NCBI GenBank assembly: GCA_000063525.1 | Contig: CT978603.1 | Span: 1,545,105-1,609,104, forward strand | DNA length: 64,000 bases | Source: Synechococcus sp. RCC307 | Lineage (GTDB): Bacteria > Cyanobacteriota > Cyanobacteriia > PCC-6307 > Cyanobiaceae | Reading direction: 5' to 3' | Shown: piece after piece, positions 33,833-43,310 of the stretch | Layout: every line of letters starts with the position of its first letter | Numbering within the stretch: the first letter of the stretch is position 1 | Made by a program: the position numbers and the translations under genes | Notes under the pieces: model-generated | Told to the model about the DNA's origin: nothing | The model's database searches: none | Seen by the model: the letters and a program-made list of their open reading frames with translations, nothing else

Positions 33833-34720
33833 TCAGGCAACGCTGGGGAGATCACCGCGGGATGTGACCGCAGAGAGAGGAGCAGAGCTGGCGGCCAAAG
33901 CAGCAGCCAACTGGGTATGGAGGTTATGGGACGCCCGAAACGCCATCACTTGAGCCAAGGGCAAGCCCGCCAGAGCCAAATCACCAATCAAATCGAGAAG
34001 CTTGTGGCGCACAGGCTCATCGGCAAAGCGCAGGGGCGGGTTCACCCACTGATCGCCATCGCACACCAAGGCGTTATCTAAGGCGCCGCCTTGAATCAAA
34101 CCAGCTTCCCTGAGCTGCTCCACCTGATCCTTGAAGCCAAAGGTGCGCGCTGGGGCAATCTCCCTGACAAACGACTCCGGGCTCAACACCAGGCTGAACA
34201 GTTGGCGGCCAATGGCAGGCTGCGGAAACTCAATGGCTGCTGAAAGCAGCAGCTGCTCTGAGGGCAATGCCTGCACAAAGCTGTTGCCGCGCTGACAGCT
34301 GATTGGAGCTGCCAAGGCCGGCAATGGTGCCCGAGGCCCTAGATCCTCCAAACCGGCTTCAGCAATCACCTCCACCCAGGGCAATGCCGAACCATCCAGT
34401 AGAGGGATCTCATGTCCCTCAAGCCAAATCTCCGCCTGGGTCAGCCCAACGCCAGCCAATGCAGCCAGCAGGTGTTCCACCGTGGCCAAGGGGCGGCCGC
34501 CAATCTCCAGGGCCGTGCACAGGCGGGTGTCGCGCACTTGATGGGGCGCAAGCATCACAGGCTCTTGATCGGGTTGACCAAGGAAGCCAACCCAAAAGCC
34601 AGGTTTGGAACCAGGCTTTAGGCGCACCAGGCAGTCCTTACCGGAATGCAAGCCCACACCACGGCGCTCAACAGCTGCCGCCAGCGTGTAGGCACGGCTG
34701 TAGTCAGAAGCCCAGATCAC
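33833..34720 (-). CDS. lpxC: UDP-3-O-acyl-N-acetylglucosamine deacetylase
   Basis: Zinc amidase, the committed step of lipid A synthesis. 295 residues. GVGLHSGKDCLVRLKP near the N-terminus, TVEHLLAALAGVGL with a zinc His, and EPVRHKLLDLIGDLALAG with the other His and Asp ligands. GTG start two bases after the bamA stop. Expression is thus tied to outer-membrane assembly. Confidence 0.95.
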   Translation of the reverse strand: MIWASDYSRAYTLAAAVERRGVGLHSGKDCLVRLKPGSKPGFWVGFLGQPDQEPVMLAPHQVRDTRLCTALEIGGRPLATVEHLLAALAGVGLTQAEIWLEGHEIPLLDGSALPWVEVIAEAGLEDLGPRAPLPALAAPISCQRGNSFVQALPSEQLLLSAAIEFPQPAIGRQLFSLVLSPESFVREIAPARTFGFKDQVEQLREAGLIQGGALDNALVCDGDQWVNPPLRFADEPVRHKLLDLIGDLALAGLPLAQVMAFRASHNLHTQLAAALAASSAPLSAVTSRGDLPSVA

Positions 34721-34722
34721 GC

Positions 34723-37026
34723 TCAGAACTTAAAGCCAACACCCACGTTGAAGCGGTAGTCACCAGTCCAGTCGCGCGTCGCCACCTCCAAACGCAGCGG
34801 CCCCACTGGGGTGGTGAGGATCACACCAGTACCGACCGAGAAGCCCTGACCAGGCTTCAGCAACAGCTCACCGGGCTTGCCAGGAACATCGCCTTGGGTG
34901 CCCAAGAGTGACCCTGCATCCACAAACACCTCACCGCCAACAATCTTGAAGATCGGGAAGCGGTATTCGATCGTTGCTTCGACGAAGCTGGAACCAACCC
35001 CTAGATCGCAGTTGTTAAAACCACGAACCGAGTTATTACCACCAACGCAGAAGGCTTCATAGGGCGGAAGGCTTCCAGTGCCAACCACGTTGCCTGCTGT
35101 GACCTGGAAGGCGAGGGCTTGCGGGCAATCTTCCGCTTCTCCTTTCTTGGGCCGACAGCCTTTGTAGAAGTTGATCCAATTCACCGGGATGAAATGGGTC
35201 GCACCGATGCGCTGACGGTTGTAGGTGGGTGAGTTCTCTCCAACGCTCACGTACTGCTCGGAGCTCATCGTCAAGAAGCTGCCAGAGCGCGGCTGTTTGT
35301 TGTCGTTGAGAGTGTTGTACGACAGCGCTAATCGCGCCCCAACCAGCTGGTTCGATTCAGCGCAGTTGTAAGCCAAACAAATAATGCTTTCAGTTGTCGC
35401 GGCTGTACGTCCTGTTTGGGTGTTGTTGGTGCCTGCATTCTTGAAGGGTGCAGCGCCGTAGGGGCGAAGCTCACCCAAGCCATTCATCGGGGTGGCTTCC
35501 TGACCACTGATGCCTGCAATGAGGGTCCAAAGATTTTTCTTGTAAGGATCACCACCTCTAAACGGACGGATGTATTGGACATTGCCACCAACGCGCTGAA
35601 CGCGAACGAGATCACCCTCAGGGTTGTAAAGATTGAAGTCAGCACCGGTCAGTAGTTTTCCGTTGACAACAGCAATCGGAACCTGTTTGGCTCGTTTGAT
35701 ATTTTCAACACCGAGGTCTTCAACATTCCAGACGTAGTCAGAAGGGTTGCCGAAGGCACGATTAACGGCCTGAGCATCAAGCAAATTGGCTGCAGGTGGC
35801 TGGTAGAAACCACTTAGAGTCCGGATGCTGCCATCTTCGGTGCTCTGGAAAACCTGCGGAATTTCACGGCTCAAGAAGGCCTTCATCCGCAGGCCGCTGC
35901 GGTTGGGGTCTCCCTTGATCCAAGGAATATTGAAACTGATATCAGCTAGGGCACCGTACTGGCCGTAGGTGATGTTGGTGCCCACATCCCAGGCGTTGCC
36001 AAAAAGATTGCTCTCATTGAGCTGTATCTGGCCAAACAAGCCCTGGCTTTGGCTATAGCCAATACCACCAGAGAGTGAGCCGGTGGACTGCTCAATAATT
36101 CCAAGAACGATTTGCACCTCGCCCGGCTTGGCAGGAATCGGCTTCAGGGTGACTTTGACATCGGAAAACAGACCCGTGCCGTAGAGGCGCTTGATATCAG
36201 CCTCGAGTTCGCGCCGGTTGAACAACTCACCGGGTCGCAGGGAAATCTCCCGATCAACAACCCACTCTTTGGTCTTGCCTTTGATGGGTTCACCTTTTTC
36301 GTTGGTGGCATCACCATTGGCATTGAGGAATTGGACCTTGATGCCTTCAACGACGCCTTCGCGCACGGAAAGCTCAACGACACCTTCAGGGCTAACGCGG
36401 GTGGGGCCTGTAATCCGGGCCAAGGAATAGCCCTCACGTGCATACCACTTCTGTAGCTCCTTAACGCGGCGCTCCAGCGTCTTGAGGTTCAAGGTGCGCC
36501 CGTAATCGGTGGCAAACACCTCGCTGATTTCAGAGGCAGGCAGCAAGGCCTCGGGGTTATTGAGAACAACCTCGGTGAGCACCGGATTGGGAGACACCGT
36601 CACCACCAAGCGCACCCCCAAGGGGCCATCACTGGGCTGCACGCGCACATCGCTAAACCAGCCAGTGGCGTAGATCGCATCAAGATCCGCCTTAATGGCA
36701 CTGCGGCTGGTGGTGGCACCAGGGCGAACCATTAGGGAGTCATAAACGGCTCGCTCAAGACGTTCGCGATCAGGGTGCCCTTCCAGGCCTTTGACCAATA
36801 CTTCGCTGACCAGAACCTGTGGCTCAGATGCCGGTTGTGCCGGGGTAATACCCGGACGATCGACCTGCTCAGAAGACGGGGCGGGAGAGCCTTCTTGGGC
36901 ATGCACCGGCAAGCCAGTGCTTCCAACTGCAACAACAGGGCCCACCACACCGGCGGCCAATAGGCCTCCAAGCAGTTGGGTGCGAGAGGTACGGGTCAAG
37001 CCCTGGGCCATGGTGAGCGGCAGCAT
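34723..37026 (-). CDS. bamA: Omp85/BamA outer-membrane assembly factor
   Basis: 767 residues. Signal peptide (about 1-44, hydrophobic LLGGLLAAGVVGPVVAVGST, end VHA). Acidic, Pro-rich linker to about 70, then POTRA domains (about 70-310; the first opens QVLVSEVLVKGLEGHP). A 16-strand barrel follows from about residue 320, opening GSLSGGIGYSQSQGLFGQIQ. Late barrel motifs SVRGFNNCDLG and GPLRLEVATRDWTG, with a terminal Phe (VGVGFKF), fit Omp85. It folds other barrel proteins into the outer membrane. It leads the lpxC-fabZ-lpxA-lpxB-msrA run. Confidence 0.93.
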   Translation of the reverse strand: MLPLTMAQGLTRTSRTQLLGGLLAAGVVGPVVAVGSTGLPVHAQEGSPAPSSEQVDRPGITPAQPASEPQVLVSEVLVKGLEGHPDRERLERAVYDSLMVRPGATTSRSAIKADLDAIYATGWFSDVRVQPSDGPLGVRLVVTVSPNPVLTEVVLNNPEALLPASEISEVFATDYGRTLNLKTLERRVKELQKWYAREGYSLARITGPTRVSPEGVVELSVREGVVEGIKVQFLNANGDATNEKGEPIKGKTKEWVVDREISLRPGELFNRRELEADIKRLYGTGLFSDVKVTLKPIPAKPGEVQIVLGIIEQSTGSLSGGIGYSQSQGLFGQIQLNESNLFGNAWDVGTNITYGQYGALADISFNIPWIKGDPNRSGLRMKAFLSREIPQVFQSTEDGSIRTLSGFYQPPAANLLDAQAVNRAFGNPSDYVWNVEDLGVENIKRAKQVPIAVVNGKLLTGADFNLYNPEGDLVRVQRVGGNVQYIRPFRGGDPYKKNLWTLIAGISGQEATPMNGLGELRPYGAAPFKNAGTNNTQTGRTAATTESIICLAYNCAESNQLVGARLALSYNTLNDNKQPRSGSFLTMSSEQYVSVGENSPTYNRQRIGATHFIPVNWINFYKGCRPKKGEAEDCPQALAFQVTAGNVVGTGSLPPYEAFCVGGNNSVRGFNNCDLGVGSSFVEATIEYRFPIFKIVGGEVFVDAGSLLGTQGDVPGKPGELLLKPGQGFSVGTGVILTTPVGPLRLEVATRDWTGDYRFNVGVGFKF

Positions 37027-37055
37027 TCAGCGGCAAAGCCGCAAGCGGGCCGAAC

Positions 37056-37811
37056 TTACCGGTATTGACGGGGCGCTGACCCCAGGCCTTGGACCCGTTT
37101 AAGGACCTCCCCATAGGCCTCGACAACACCGCCGAGATCCTTTCGGAAACGGTCCTTATCCAAAATGCGAGTCTCGGCATCCGCCACCCCCACATCCCAA
37201 AGCCGGCAGGTGTCTGGGCTGATCTCATCAGCCAACAGCAAGCGGCCATCGGTGCTGCGGCCAAACTCCAACTTGAAATCCACCAGCTCCAGCTGCAGCG
37301 GCCCCATCAGCGTTTGCAAAGCAGAATTAACGGCCCTGGCAAGCCGCTCCAACTCACTGCGCTCAGAGGTGGACAGCAGCTTCAGCAACGCAAGGCGAGC
37401 CTCGGTCAGCAGCGGGTCCCCGAGAGCGTCGTCCTTGTAATAGAGGTCCAGCAAGGCTGGCTCTAGGGGTGTCTCCGGAGCAATCGGGAGCTGGCGGCAA
37501 AGCGAGCCAGCCGCTCGGTTGCGCAGAACCACCTCCACCGGAACGATCTCCACCTGCTGAACCACCATCCAGCCCGGCTCCAAGCAACCCAGGTAGTGGC
37601 TAGCAATTCCGTGCCCCTCGAGGGCCTCAAACAAACGGGCTGAGATCTCCCAGTTCAGCAGGCCTTTACCGGCCAGCTGGGCTTTTTTTTGCGCATTGAA
37701 CGCCGTGGCGTCGTCCTTGTATTGGACCGCCACAACCCCTGGGCGATCGGTTTTAAAGACCTTTTTGGCTTTGCCCTCATGGAGCAGGCCTTGAATCTGC
37801 AACGCCGTCAT
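37056..37811 (-). CDS. purC: SAICAR synthetase
   Basis: Phosphoribosylaminoimidazole-succinocarboxamide synthase, purine synthesis step 8. 251 residues, starting [20 protein letters not shown] with the GKAKKV ATP-site signature. [27 protein letters not shown] and [12 protein letters not shown] are family blocks. The start overlaps the stop of the large unknown gene upstream by four bases (ATGA). bamA follows 29 bases downstream. Confidence 0.95.
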   Translation of the reverse strand: MTALQIQGLLHEGKAKKVFKTDRPGVVAVQYKDDATAFNAQKKAQLAGKGLLNWEISARLFEALEGHGIASHYLGCLEPGWMVVQQVEIVPVEVVLRNRAAGSLCRQLPIAPETPLEPALLDLYYKDDALGDPLLTEARLALLKLLSTSERSELERLARAVNSALQTLMGPLQLELVDFKLEFGRSTDGRLLLADEISPDTCRLWDVGVADAETRILDKDRFRKDLGGVVEAYGEVLKRVQGLGSAPRQYR

Positions 37812-39961
37812 CGGCTTGAAGAAGGTGGCCCGAGATGGCCACCGCGCGACTGAGGCGACCGTAAACGCAGCTCAAGCCCGCGCAGTTGTTCCAGCAAAAG
37901 CGGCTCAACAACTCCCGCTGGCAGCAATGAGGCCAGGCGAAAACGCAAGGCCTCCAGCTCAAGTGCGTCCTGGTTGGCAGCTGCAGCCTGTTGCTGCAGC
38001 TCAGTGGCCGAGTCCGCCGTCGGATTGCTGGTAAAGAGCTCCCACTGCTCGCTCAAGGCGATGGCCGCTTGCTCGGGCGGCGTGCTGACGGCGCGGAGCT
38101 GGAAACCAGTCGCAAGATCGCTCTGGAGCTTGGCCTCAGCCGCCAAAATCTCAATGGGCAGACGTTGCAACTCCTGCTGGCGCGACCCCGACCACATCAG
38201 GTCTTCCTGTTGATGCAATGCAGCCAGCGCCTGGAGGCCAGCGGCGGAGCGCCCAAACCGCGCCAACGCCCGCAGCGACTCCGAGCGTGAATCCAGCTCC
38301 TGTTCCAGCGCAAGCCACTCCGCACGGCGTTGGACGGCCTGAGGGCTTAAGACCTCTGCATCCAAATCGGCGCTGAGCGCAGCTTGCAACCATTCACGCC
38401 GAGCCAGTCGCTGCACATGGTGACGGAACAGCTCTGTGCCCTCGGCGATCACCGCATCACTGAGCCCCATTGTTTGTAGGGCTTGTCTGAGCTGAGAGGC
38501 CATCGAGGCGGCCTCAGCAGGCGGCAGTTGCTGCGGCAACACACCAAAAACGGCCGGAGGCAAGCTCAGCTCCTCTCCAGGAGGTGGCTGGGCTTGCGCG
38601 AGCCGCGCCAAGTCTTCAAAAAGCGCGGGCAGTCGATAGGTGACGGGGAAAGGTGCAAAGCCCAACTGCCGGTCTTGCTCAGCCACCACTTGCTCCTGGC
38701 GCTTCAAGGCAAGAAGGCGCTCCTGCTCCTGCTTGGAATCCCAGATCTGTCTTTGAATAAGGGGCAGCACGGGATCTTCAAGCAACGCGCGCTGCCGCCG
38801 GTACAAGGCCTGCAAGCGGCGGGCTGGGTTACCACCCGACTGCTTCATGGCCAGGGTCGTCACCCGATCCCTCAGCCATGTCTTGCCGCGCACTCTTGTT
38901 TCACGCTCCTGCAGCAGAAGTAGATCCATCAAGCGCTCCTGATGACCCAAGCGCTGGGCCACCTGCACGGCCAAATCCAGTCGAGCCAGGCGTTCATCAG
39001 GTCCTTCTTGCGCTGGCGCATCAAGACTGAGCAAGACATCAAGCAAAGCCCCACGGCGGCGCTCCAGAGGGTCACGGCGATCGAGCAGCTGCTGGGCCAG
39101 TGCTGGATCTGAGGTTTGATCTGCAATGGCCGACAGGACTGCAGCCCGCTCACCCATGCCATCGGCCAAGCGGCGACCGAGGCGTAGACGCCGGGCATTG
39201 GTTTGCTCAGCGCCCTGAAGATCAGCCGCGGCCAATTGATAGCGGCGCTGATCATCCAAGAGGGCACCACTGAGTCCCCATGCGGAAGCCGAAGCCGCCA
39301 CATCAACAGCCGCTCCAGCAATCTCAGCGGCTTGCTCTGGCTCTCCTTCTGCAGCCAATAGCGTTGCCGCCCGTTGACGCCGCTGGGCCGTGAGCTGAGC
39401 GGTCTGGCCCTCTTGCAGCAAGAGCTCAATCGCCGCTCGCTCATGGCCCATGGCCTCGAGCTGGTCGGCTTGCACATCAAGTGCTGAGCGCTGGATGGGC
39501 AATTCACTCGGCGCCTGGGGCTCAGCGAGTGTGAGCAGCTGGGCATCGAGCACCTCCGCAGATCCCTCTGAAAGTCGGTCAAGAGCTAGGGCCGCCCGGC
39601 GCTGATCCAAACCATCCGATGCCGCTCGCCACTGCAGCAGCAACCACTCCTGCCGCTCAGGGCCCACATTCGGGCTGATGCGCTCAAGCACTTGCAGCGC
39701 AGCGTCCGGCGCCTTGCAACGCAGCAGAGCTCTGGTGTCAGCAAAGACCACCGCAAGACTGCTGGTCTCTGTATTGAGCATCAAAAGCGTCTGCCTGAGC
39801 TGCCTAAGGCGTTGATCCAAGCCAAGGCTGATCACCCGCTTACAGCCTTCAATCAGCTCCTGGCGGGTCCCTGTCTCAAGCAATTCCGTGAAGGCGTCTT
39901 CTGAGAGAGCACCTGGAGGCAAAGGCGCTGGTGCTAACGCCACCAAAAAGGCCGAGAGCAT
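37808..39961 (-). CDS. Large Ala/Gln/Leu-rich helical protein, unknown
   Basis: 717 residues. The start is set at ATG 39961 ([20 protein letters not shown]), which gives a short hydrophobic N-terminus that could be a signal peptide; the frame continues upstream into purD antisense and is rejected. The rest is helical, with repeating pairs of amphipathic helices ([29 protein letters not shown] and similar) suggesting a TPR-like or alpha-solenoid scaffold. A long Arg/Gln coil lies in the middle. No catalytic motif is seen. It is divergent from purD (48 bases between starts) and overlaps purC, so it is expressed with purC, but there is no evidence that it acts in purine synthesis. Confidence 0.75.
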   Translation of the reverse strand: MLSAFLVALAPAPLPPGALSEDAFTELLETGTRQELIEGCKRVISLGLDQRLRQLRQTLLMLNTETSSLAVVFADTRALLRCKAPDAALQVLERISPNVGPERQEWLLLQWRAASDGLDQRRAALALDRLSEGSAEVLDAQLLTLAEPQAPSELPIQRSALDVQADQLEAMGHERAAIELLLQEGQTAQLTAQRRQRAATLLAAEGEPEQAAEIAGAAVDVAASASAWGLSGALLDDQRRYQLAAADLQGAEQTNARRLRLGRRLADGMGERAAVLSAIADQTSDPALAQQLLDRRDPLERRRGALLDVLLSLDAPAQEGPDERLARLDLAVQVAQRLGHQERLMDLLLLQERETRVRGKTWLRDRVTTLAMKQSGGNPARRLQALYRRQRALLEDPVLPLIQRQIWDSKQEQERLLALKRQEQVVAEQDRQLGFAPFPVTYRLPALFEDLARLAQAQPPPGEELSLPPAVFGVLPQQLPPAEAASMASQLRQALQTMGLSDAVIAEGTELFRHHVQRLARREWLQAALSADLDAEVLSPQAVQRRAEWLALEQELDSRSESLRALARFGRSAAGLQALAALHQQEDLMWSGSRQQELQRLPIEILAAEAKLQSDLATGFQLRAVSTPPEQAAIALSEQWELFTSNPTADSATELQQQAAAANQDALELEALRFRLASLLPAGVVEPLLLEQLRGLELRLRSPQSRGGHLGPPSSSR

Positions 39962-40009
39962 TGCCGCGTTAGGAGGGAAGAGCACAACAACGCTGGAGGT
40001 GCGGCAAGT

Positions 40010-41305
40010 ATGGCCGTGGAGCGCATTTTGGTCGTGGGCAATGGGGGGCGAGAGAACGCCCTGGCCTGGGCAATGGCTCGCAGCCCGCAGCAGCCGCAGG
40101 TGTGGATTAGCCCCGGCAATGGCGCCAGCGCCGCCATCCCTGGCTGCACCGTGCTGAACCATGCCGCCAGTGATGCCGCAGCGCTAGCGAGCTGTTGCCA
40201 AACCCTGGGCATCGACTTGGCCGTGATTGGCCCAGAAGCACCCCTGGCCGCTGGCCTCGCCGATCAACTCAGAAGTGCTGGGATCGCTGTGTTTGGTCCT
40301 GGAGCCGATGGCGCCCAACTGGAAGCCAGCAAGGAATGGGCCAAAACCTTGATGCAACAAGCCGGTGTTCCCACCGCAGGCTTCTGGGTCGCCACCAGCG
40401 CTGAGCAGGGCAAAGCCATCGCCGAAGAGCAGGGCAAAGCCTTTGTAGTCAAAGCCGATGGGCTAGCTGCCGGCAAAGGCGTCACCGTGGCCTGCAGCTT
40501 GGAAGAAACACTTACCGCCATTGAGGAGTGCTTTTCCGGCCGCTTTGGTGATGCCGGCCAGCGGGTTGTACTGGAGGAGTGCCTCCAGGGCCCAGAGGTC
40601 TCGGTCTTTGCCCTCTGTGATGGGGAGCGGCTGGTGCTACTGCCGCCGGCGCAGGATCACAAACGCATCGGCGAAGGCGACACGGGGCCGAACACCGGGG
40701 GCATGGGTGCCTACGCGCCAGCGCCACTACTTGATGAAGCGGGCTTGCAGCAGGTGCAAACGAGCATCCTGGAGCCGGTGGTGCAGGCCCTGCGCCAACG
40801 GGGAATCGACTATCGCGGGGTGATCTATGCGGGGCTGATGCTCACCAGCTCTGGGCCGCAGGTGATCGAATTCAACTGCCGCTTTGGTGATCCGGAATGC
40901 CAAACGCTGATGCCCCTTCTTCAGGGCGACCTGGCCGAAGTGCTGTTGGCCTGCGCCAACGGCCATCTTGATCAAGCACCTGCGCTCACCATCGCGCCCC
41001 TCTGCAGCGCCTGTGTGGTGGCTGCTGCGGCTGGTTATCCAGGCACACCGCAACTGGGTGACCCCATCTGCGATGAAGGTCCAGGCCTCGATTGCAGCCA
41101 GGACTCCAGCCAGCTTTTTGCTGCAGGTGTGAAGGCCGATGCCAATGGCGAGCTGCAAACCAGCGGTGGCCGGGTGCTGGCGGCCGTCGCCCAAGGCCAT
41201 GATTTTGATGAGGCCTTTGCCAGGGCCTACAAGCGATTGGCTCAAGTGAAGTTTGCAGGCATGCAGCTGCGCCGCGACATCGGCCATCAGGTGCGGCGTC
41301 TTTAG
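40010..41305 (+). CDS. purD: Phosphoribosylamine-glycine ligase
   Basis: Second step of purine synthesis (GAR synthetase). 431 residues, ATP-grasp: ERILVVGNGGRENALAWAMA at the N-terminus, VKADGLAAGKGVTVA, LPPAQDHKRIGEGDTGPNTG (glycine-rich loop), and VIEFNCRFGDPECQ at the metal site. GGAGGTG precedes the ATG by eight bases. The nblS coding region begins in the same frame after the TAG stop. Confidence 0.96.
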   Translation: MAVERILVVGNGGRENALAWAMARSPQQPQVWISPGNGASAAIPGCTVLNHAASDAAALASCCQTLGIDLAVIGPEAPLAAGLADQLRSAGIAVFGPGADGAQLEASKEWAKTLMQQAGVPTAGFWVATSAEQGKAIAEEQGKAFVVKADGLAAGKGVTVACSLEETLTAIEECFSGRFGDAGQRVVLEECLQGPEVSVFALCDGERLVLLPPAQDHKRIGEGDTGPNTGGMGAYAPAPLLDEAGLQQVQTSILEPVVQALRQRGIDYRGVIYAGLMLTSSGPQVIEFNCRFGDPECQTLMPLLQGDLAEVLLACANGHLDQAPALTIAPLCSACVVAAAAGYPGTPQLGDPICDEGPGLDCSQDSSQLFAAGVKADANGELQTSGGRVLAAVAQGHDFDEAFARAYKRLAQVKFAGMQLRRDIGHQVRRL

Positions 41306-41425
41306 GCTGAGAGCAACCAAACCGGTCACCTGAGCAACTCCGCCGCTACTGAAACGCTGCCGTGGTGGCGCCGGCTGCCAGCCCTCACCAGCGGCTGGTG
41401 GGCGGAGTTCAGCCTGCAGACCAAG

Positions 41426-43309
41426 TTGTTGGCCATCGCCACCTTGGTGGTCAGCATCGTGATGACGGGGCTGACCTTCTTTGCCCTCAACGGCATTCAG
41501 ACCGAAGCCCGCATGGGCGATACCCGCTACGCCCGCGACCTGGGTTTGCTGCTGGCGAGCAACGTGACCCCATTGGCGGCTCAGGGCAATGACCGCGAGC
41601 TAGCCCGGGTCACCGAAGAGTTCTGGCGCAGCAGCCGCAGCCTTCGCTACATCTTTTATGCCGACCCCGAGGGAGTGATCTACCTCGGCATCCCGATCAG
41701 CAAGGTTGATAGCGGCAACGATCTACTGCTCAGCCGCCGGCTGGAACTGCCCTCTGACCTGCGTCAGCGCCCCCAAAACCCTCTGATCCGCCAACACCTC
41801 ACACCCGATGGGTTGGTCACCGACGTGTTCGTGCCGATGGTCAACGGCAAGAACTACCTCGGCGTGATGGCCCTGGGCGTCAATCCCAACGAAGCGGTGC
41901 TGGCCACAGCAGCCCTCACCCGCAATGTGACGGTGGCGGTGTTCGTGTCGATCTGGGTGCTGGTGATCTTGGGCGCGGTGTTTAACGCCCTCACCATCAC
42001 GCGGCCGGTGAAAGAGCTGCTGCGCGGGGTGCGCTCAGTTGCCGATGGCGACTTCGGCGCGCGAATCGCTCTGCCGGTGGGCGGTGAGCTCGGTGAGCTG
42101 CTCAATGGTTTCAACACCATGGCCACCCAATTGGAGGCCTACGACGAAGCCAATATCGAGGAGCTCACCGCTGCCCAGGTGAAACAACAGTCGCTGATTG
42201 CCACCATGGCCGATGGCGCCCTGCTGCTTGATCCGGAGGGGCAGGTGGTGCTGGTGAATCCAACAGCGCGGCGGCTGTTTCGCTGGGAGGGCCGCAAGCT
42301 GGAGGGCCAAGAGCTGCTCAGACTGCTGCCCGACAGCCTCACGATGGAGCTGCAGGAGCCATTCGATGCGGTGCGCAGCCGTGAGCGGGACAGCGCTGAG
42401 GTGCGCTGCTCGATCAATGAACCCAACCGCACCTTGCGCTTGGTGCTGCAAGCGGTGCGCGATGGCAGCGGCGAGACCCTTAAAGGGATTGCCGTCACCG
42501 TTCAAGATCTAACGCGGGAGGTGGAGCTCAATGCAGCCCAGAGCCGTTTCATCAGCAACGTCTCCCATGAGCTGCGGACGCCGCTCTTCAACATCAAGAG
42601 CTACGTGGAAACCCTCCACGACATGGGCGACCAGCTTGATGAGGAGATGACCCGTGAGTTCCTGGCGACCGCCAATGCCGAAACCGATCGCCTCACCCGC
42701 TTAGTGAATGACGTGCTCGATCTCTCCAGGCTGGAGTCCGATCGGGTCTGGAGCTTTGAGCCCACCGAGGTGGAAGCCGCGATGGAGCAAACCCTGCGCA
42801 CCTACAAACTCAACGCGGATGACAAAGGCGTCAGCCTTGATTTGGCCGTGCCACCCTCATTGCCGCGCGTCCGCGGCAATTACGACCTCCTGCTGCAGGT
42901 GTTCGACAACCTGGTAGGCAACGCAGTGAAGTTCAGCACCTCCGGCGACATGGTGCAGCTGCGGGCCTATCTATGGCCAGACACCTGCCCGATCAAAGCG
43001 GATGACGCCAGCTCCCCGCTGCCGCGTCTACGCGTGGAGGTGGCCGACAGCGGAACCGGCATCAGCGAAGAGGATTGCCGGCGGGTGTTTGAACGCTTCT
43101 ACCGCGTTGAAAACGCTGTCCACACCGAAGCCGGAACCGGCCTCGGCCTCTCGATCGTGCGGGGCATCCTGCAGAAGCACGGCAGCGATATTTCAATGGT
43201 GAGCGAGCTGGGCGTGGGTACCACCTTCTGGTTCGATCTCCCCCTCGAGGGAGCCGATGAGGATGAGTTGATCGTCAACGCCGAACGCAAAGCGTTGGCG
43301 TTGAGCTGA
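41426..43309 (+). CDS. nblS: Sensor histidine kinase NblS (Hik33/DspA family)
   Basis: At least 627 residues. Helix 1 (LAIATLVVSIVMTGLTFFAL) is followed by an extracytoplasmic sensor region (about 30-160) and helix 2 (VAVFVSIWVLVILGAVFNAL). Next come HAMP (about 190-240), a PAS domain (about 250-365), HisKA with the phosphorylated His in NVSHELRTPLFNIKSYVETL, and HATPase (NLVGNAVKFS, ADSGTGIS, GTGLGLSIVRGI). In cyanobacteria this kinase controls high-light and nutrient-stress genes and phycobilisome degradation. TTG 41426 is the first standard start codon, but coding sequence seems to extend upstream to about 41330 (see findings). The stop is one base from the kaiC stop. Confidence 0.93.
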   Translation: MLAIATLVVSIVMTGLTFFALNGIQTEARMGDTRYARDLGLLLASNVTPLAAQGNDRELARVTEEFWRSSRSLRYIFYADPEGVIYLGIPISKVDSGNDLLLSRRLELPSDLRQRPQNPLIRQHLTPDGLVTDVFVPMVNGKNYLGVMALGVNPNEAVLATAALTRNVTVAVFVSIWVLVILGAVFNALTITRPVKELLRGVRSVADGDFGARIALPVGGELGELLNGFNTMATQLEAYDEANIEELTAAQVKQQSLIATMADGALLLDPEGQVVLVNPTARRLFRWEGRKLEGQELLRLLPDSLTMELQEPFDAVRSRERDSAEVRCSINEPNRTLRLVLQAVRDGSGETLKGIAVTVQDLTREVELNAAQSRFISNVSHELRTPLFNIKSYVETLHDMGDQLDEEMTREFLATANAETDRLTRLVNDVLDLSRLESDRVWSFEPTEVEAAMEQTLRTYKLNADDKGVSLDLAVPPSLPRVRGNYDLLLQVFDNLVGNAVKFSTSGDMVQLRAYLWPDTCPIKADDASSPLPRLRVEVADSGTGISEEDCRRVFERFYRVENAVHTEAGTGLGLSIVRGILQKHGSDISMVSELGVGTTFWFDLPLEGADEDELIVNAERKALALS

Positions 43310-43310
43310 T

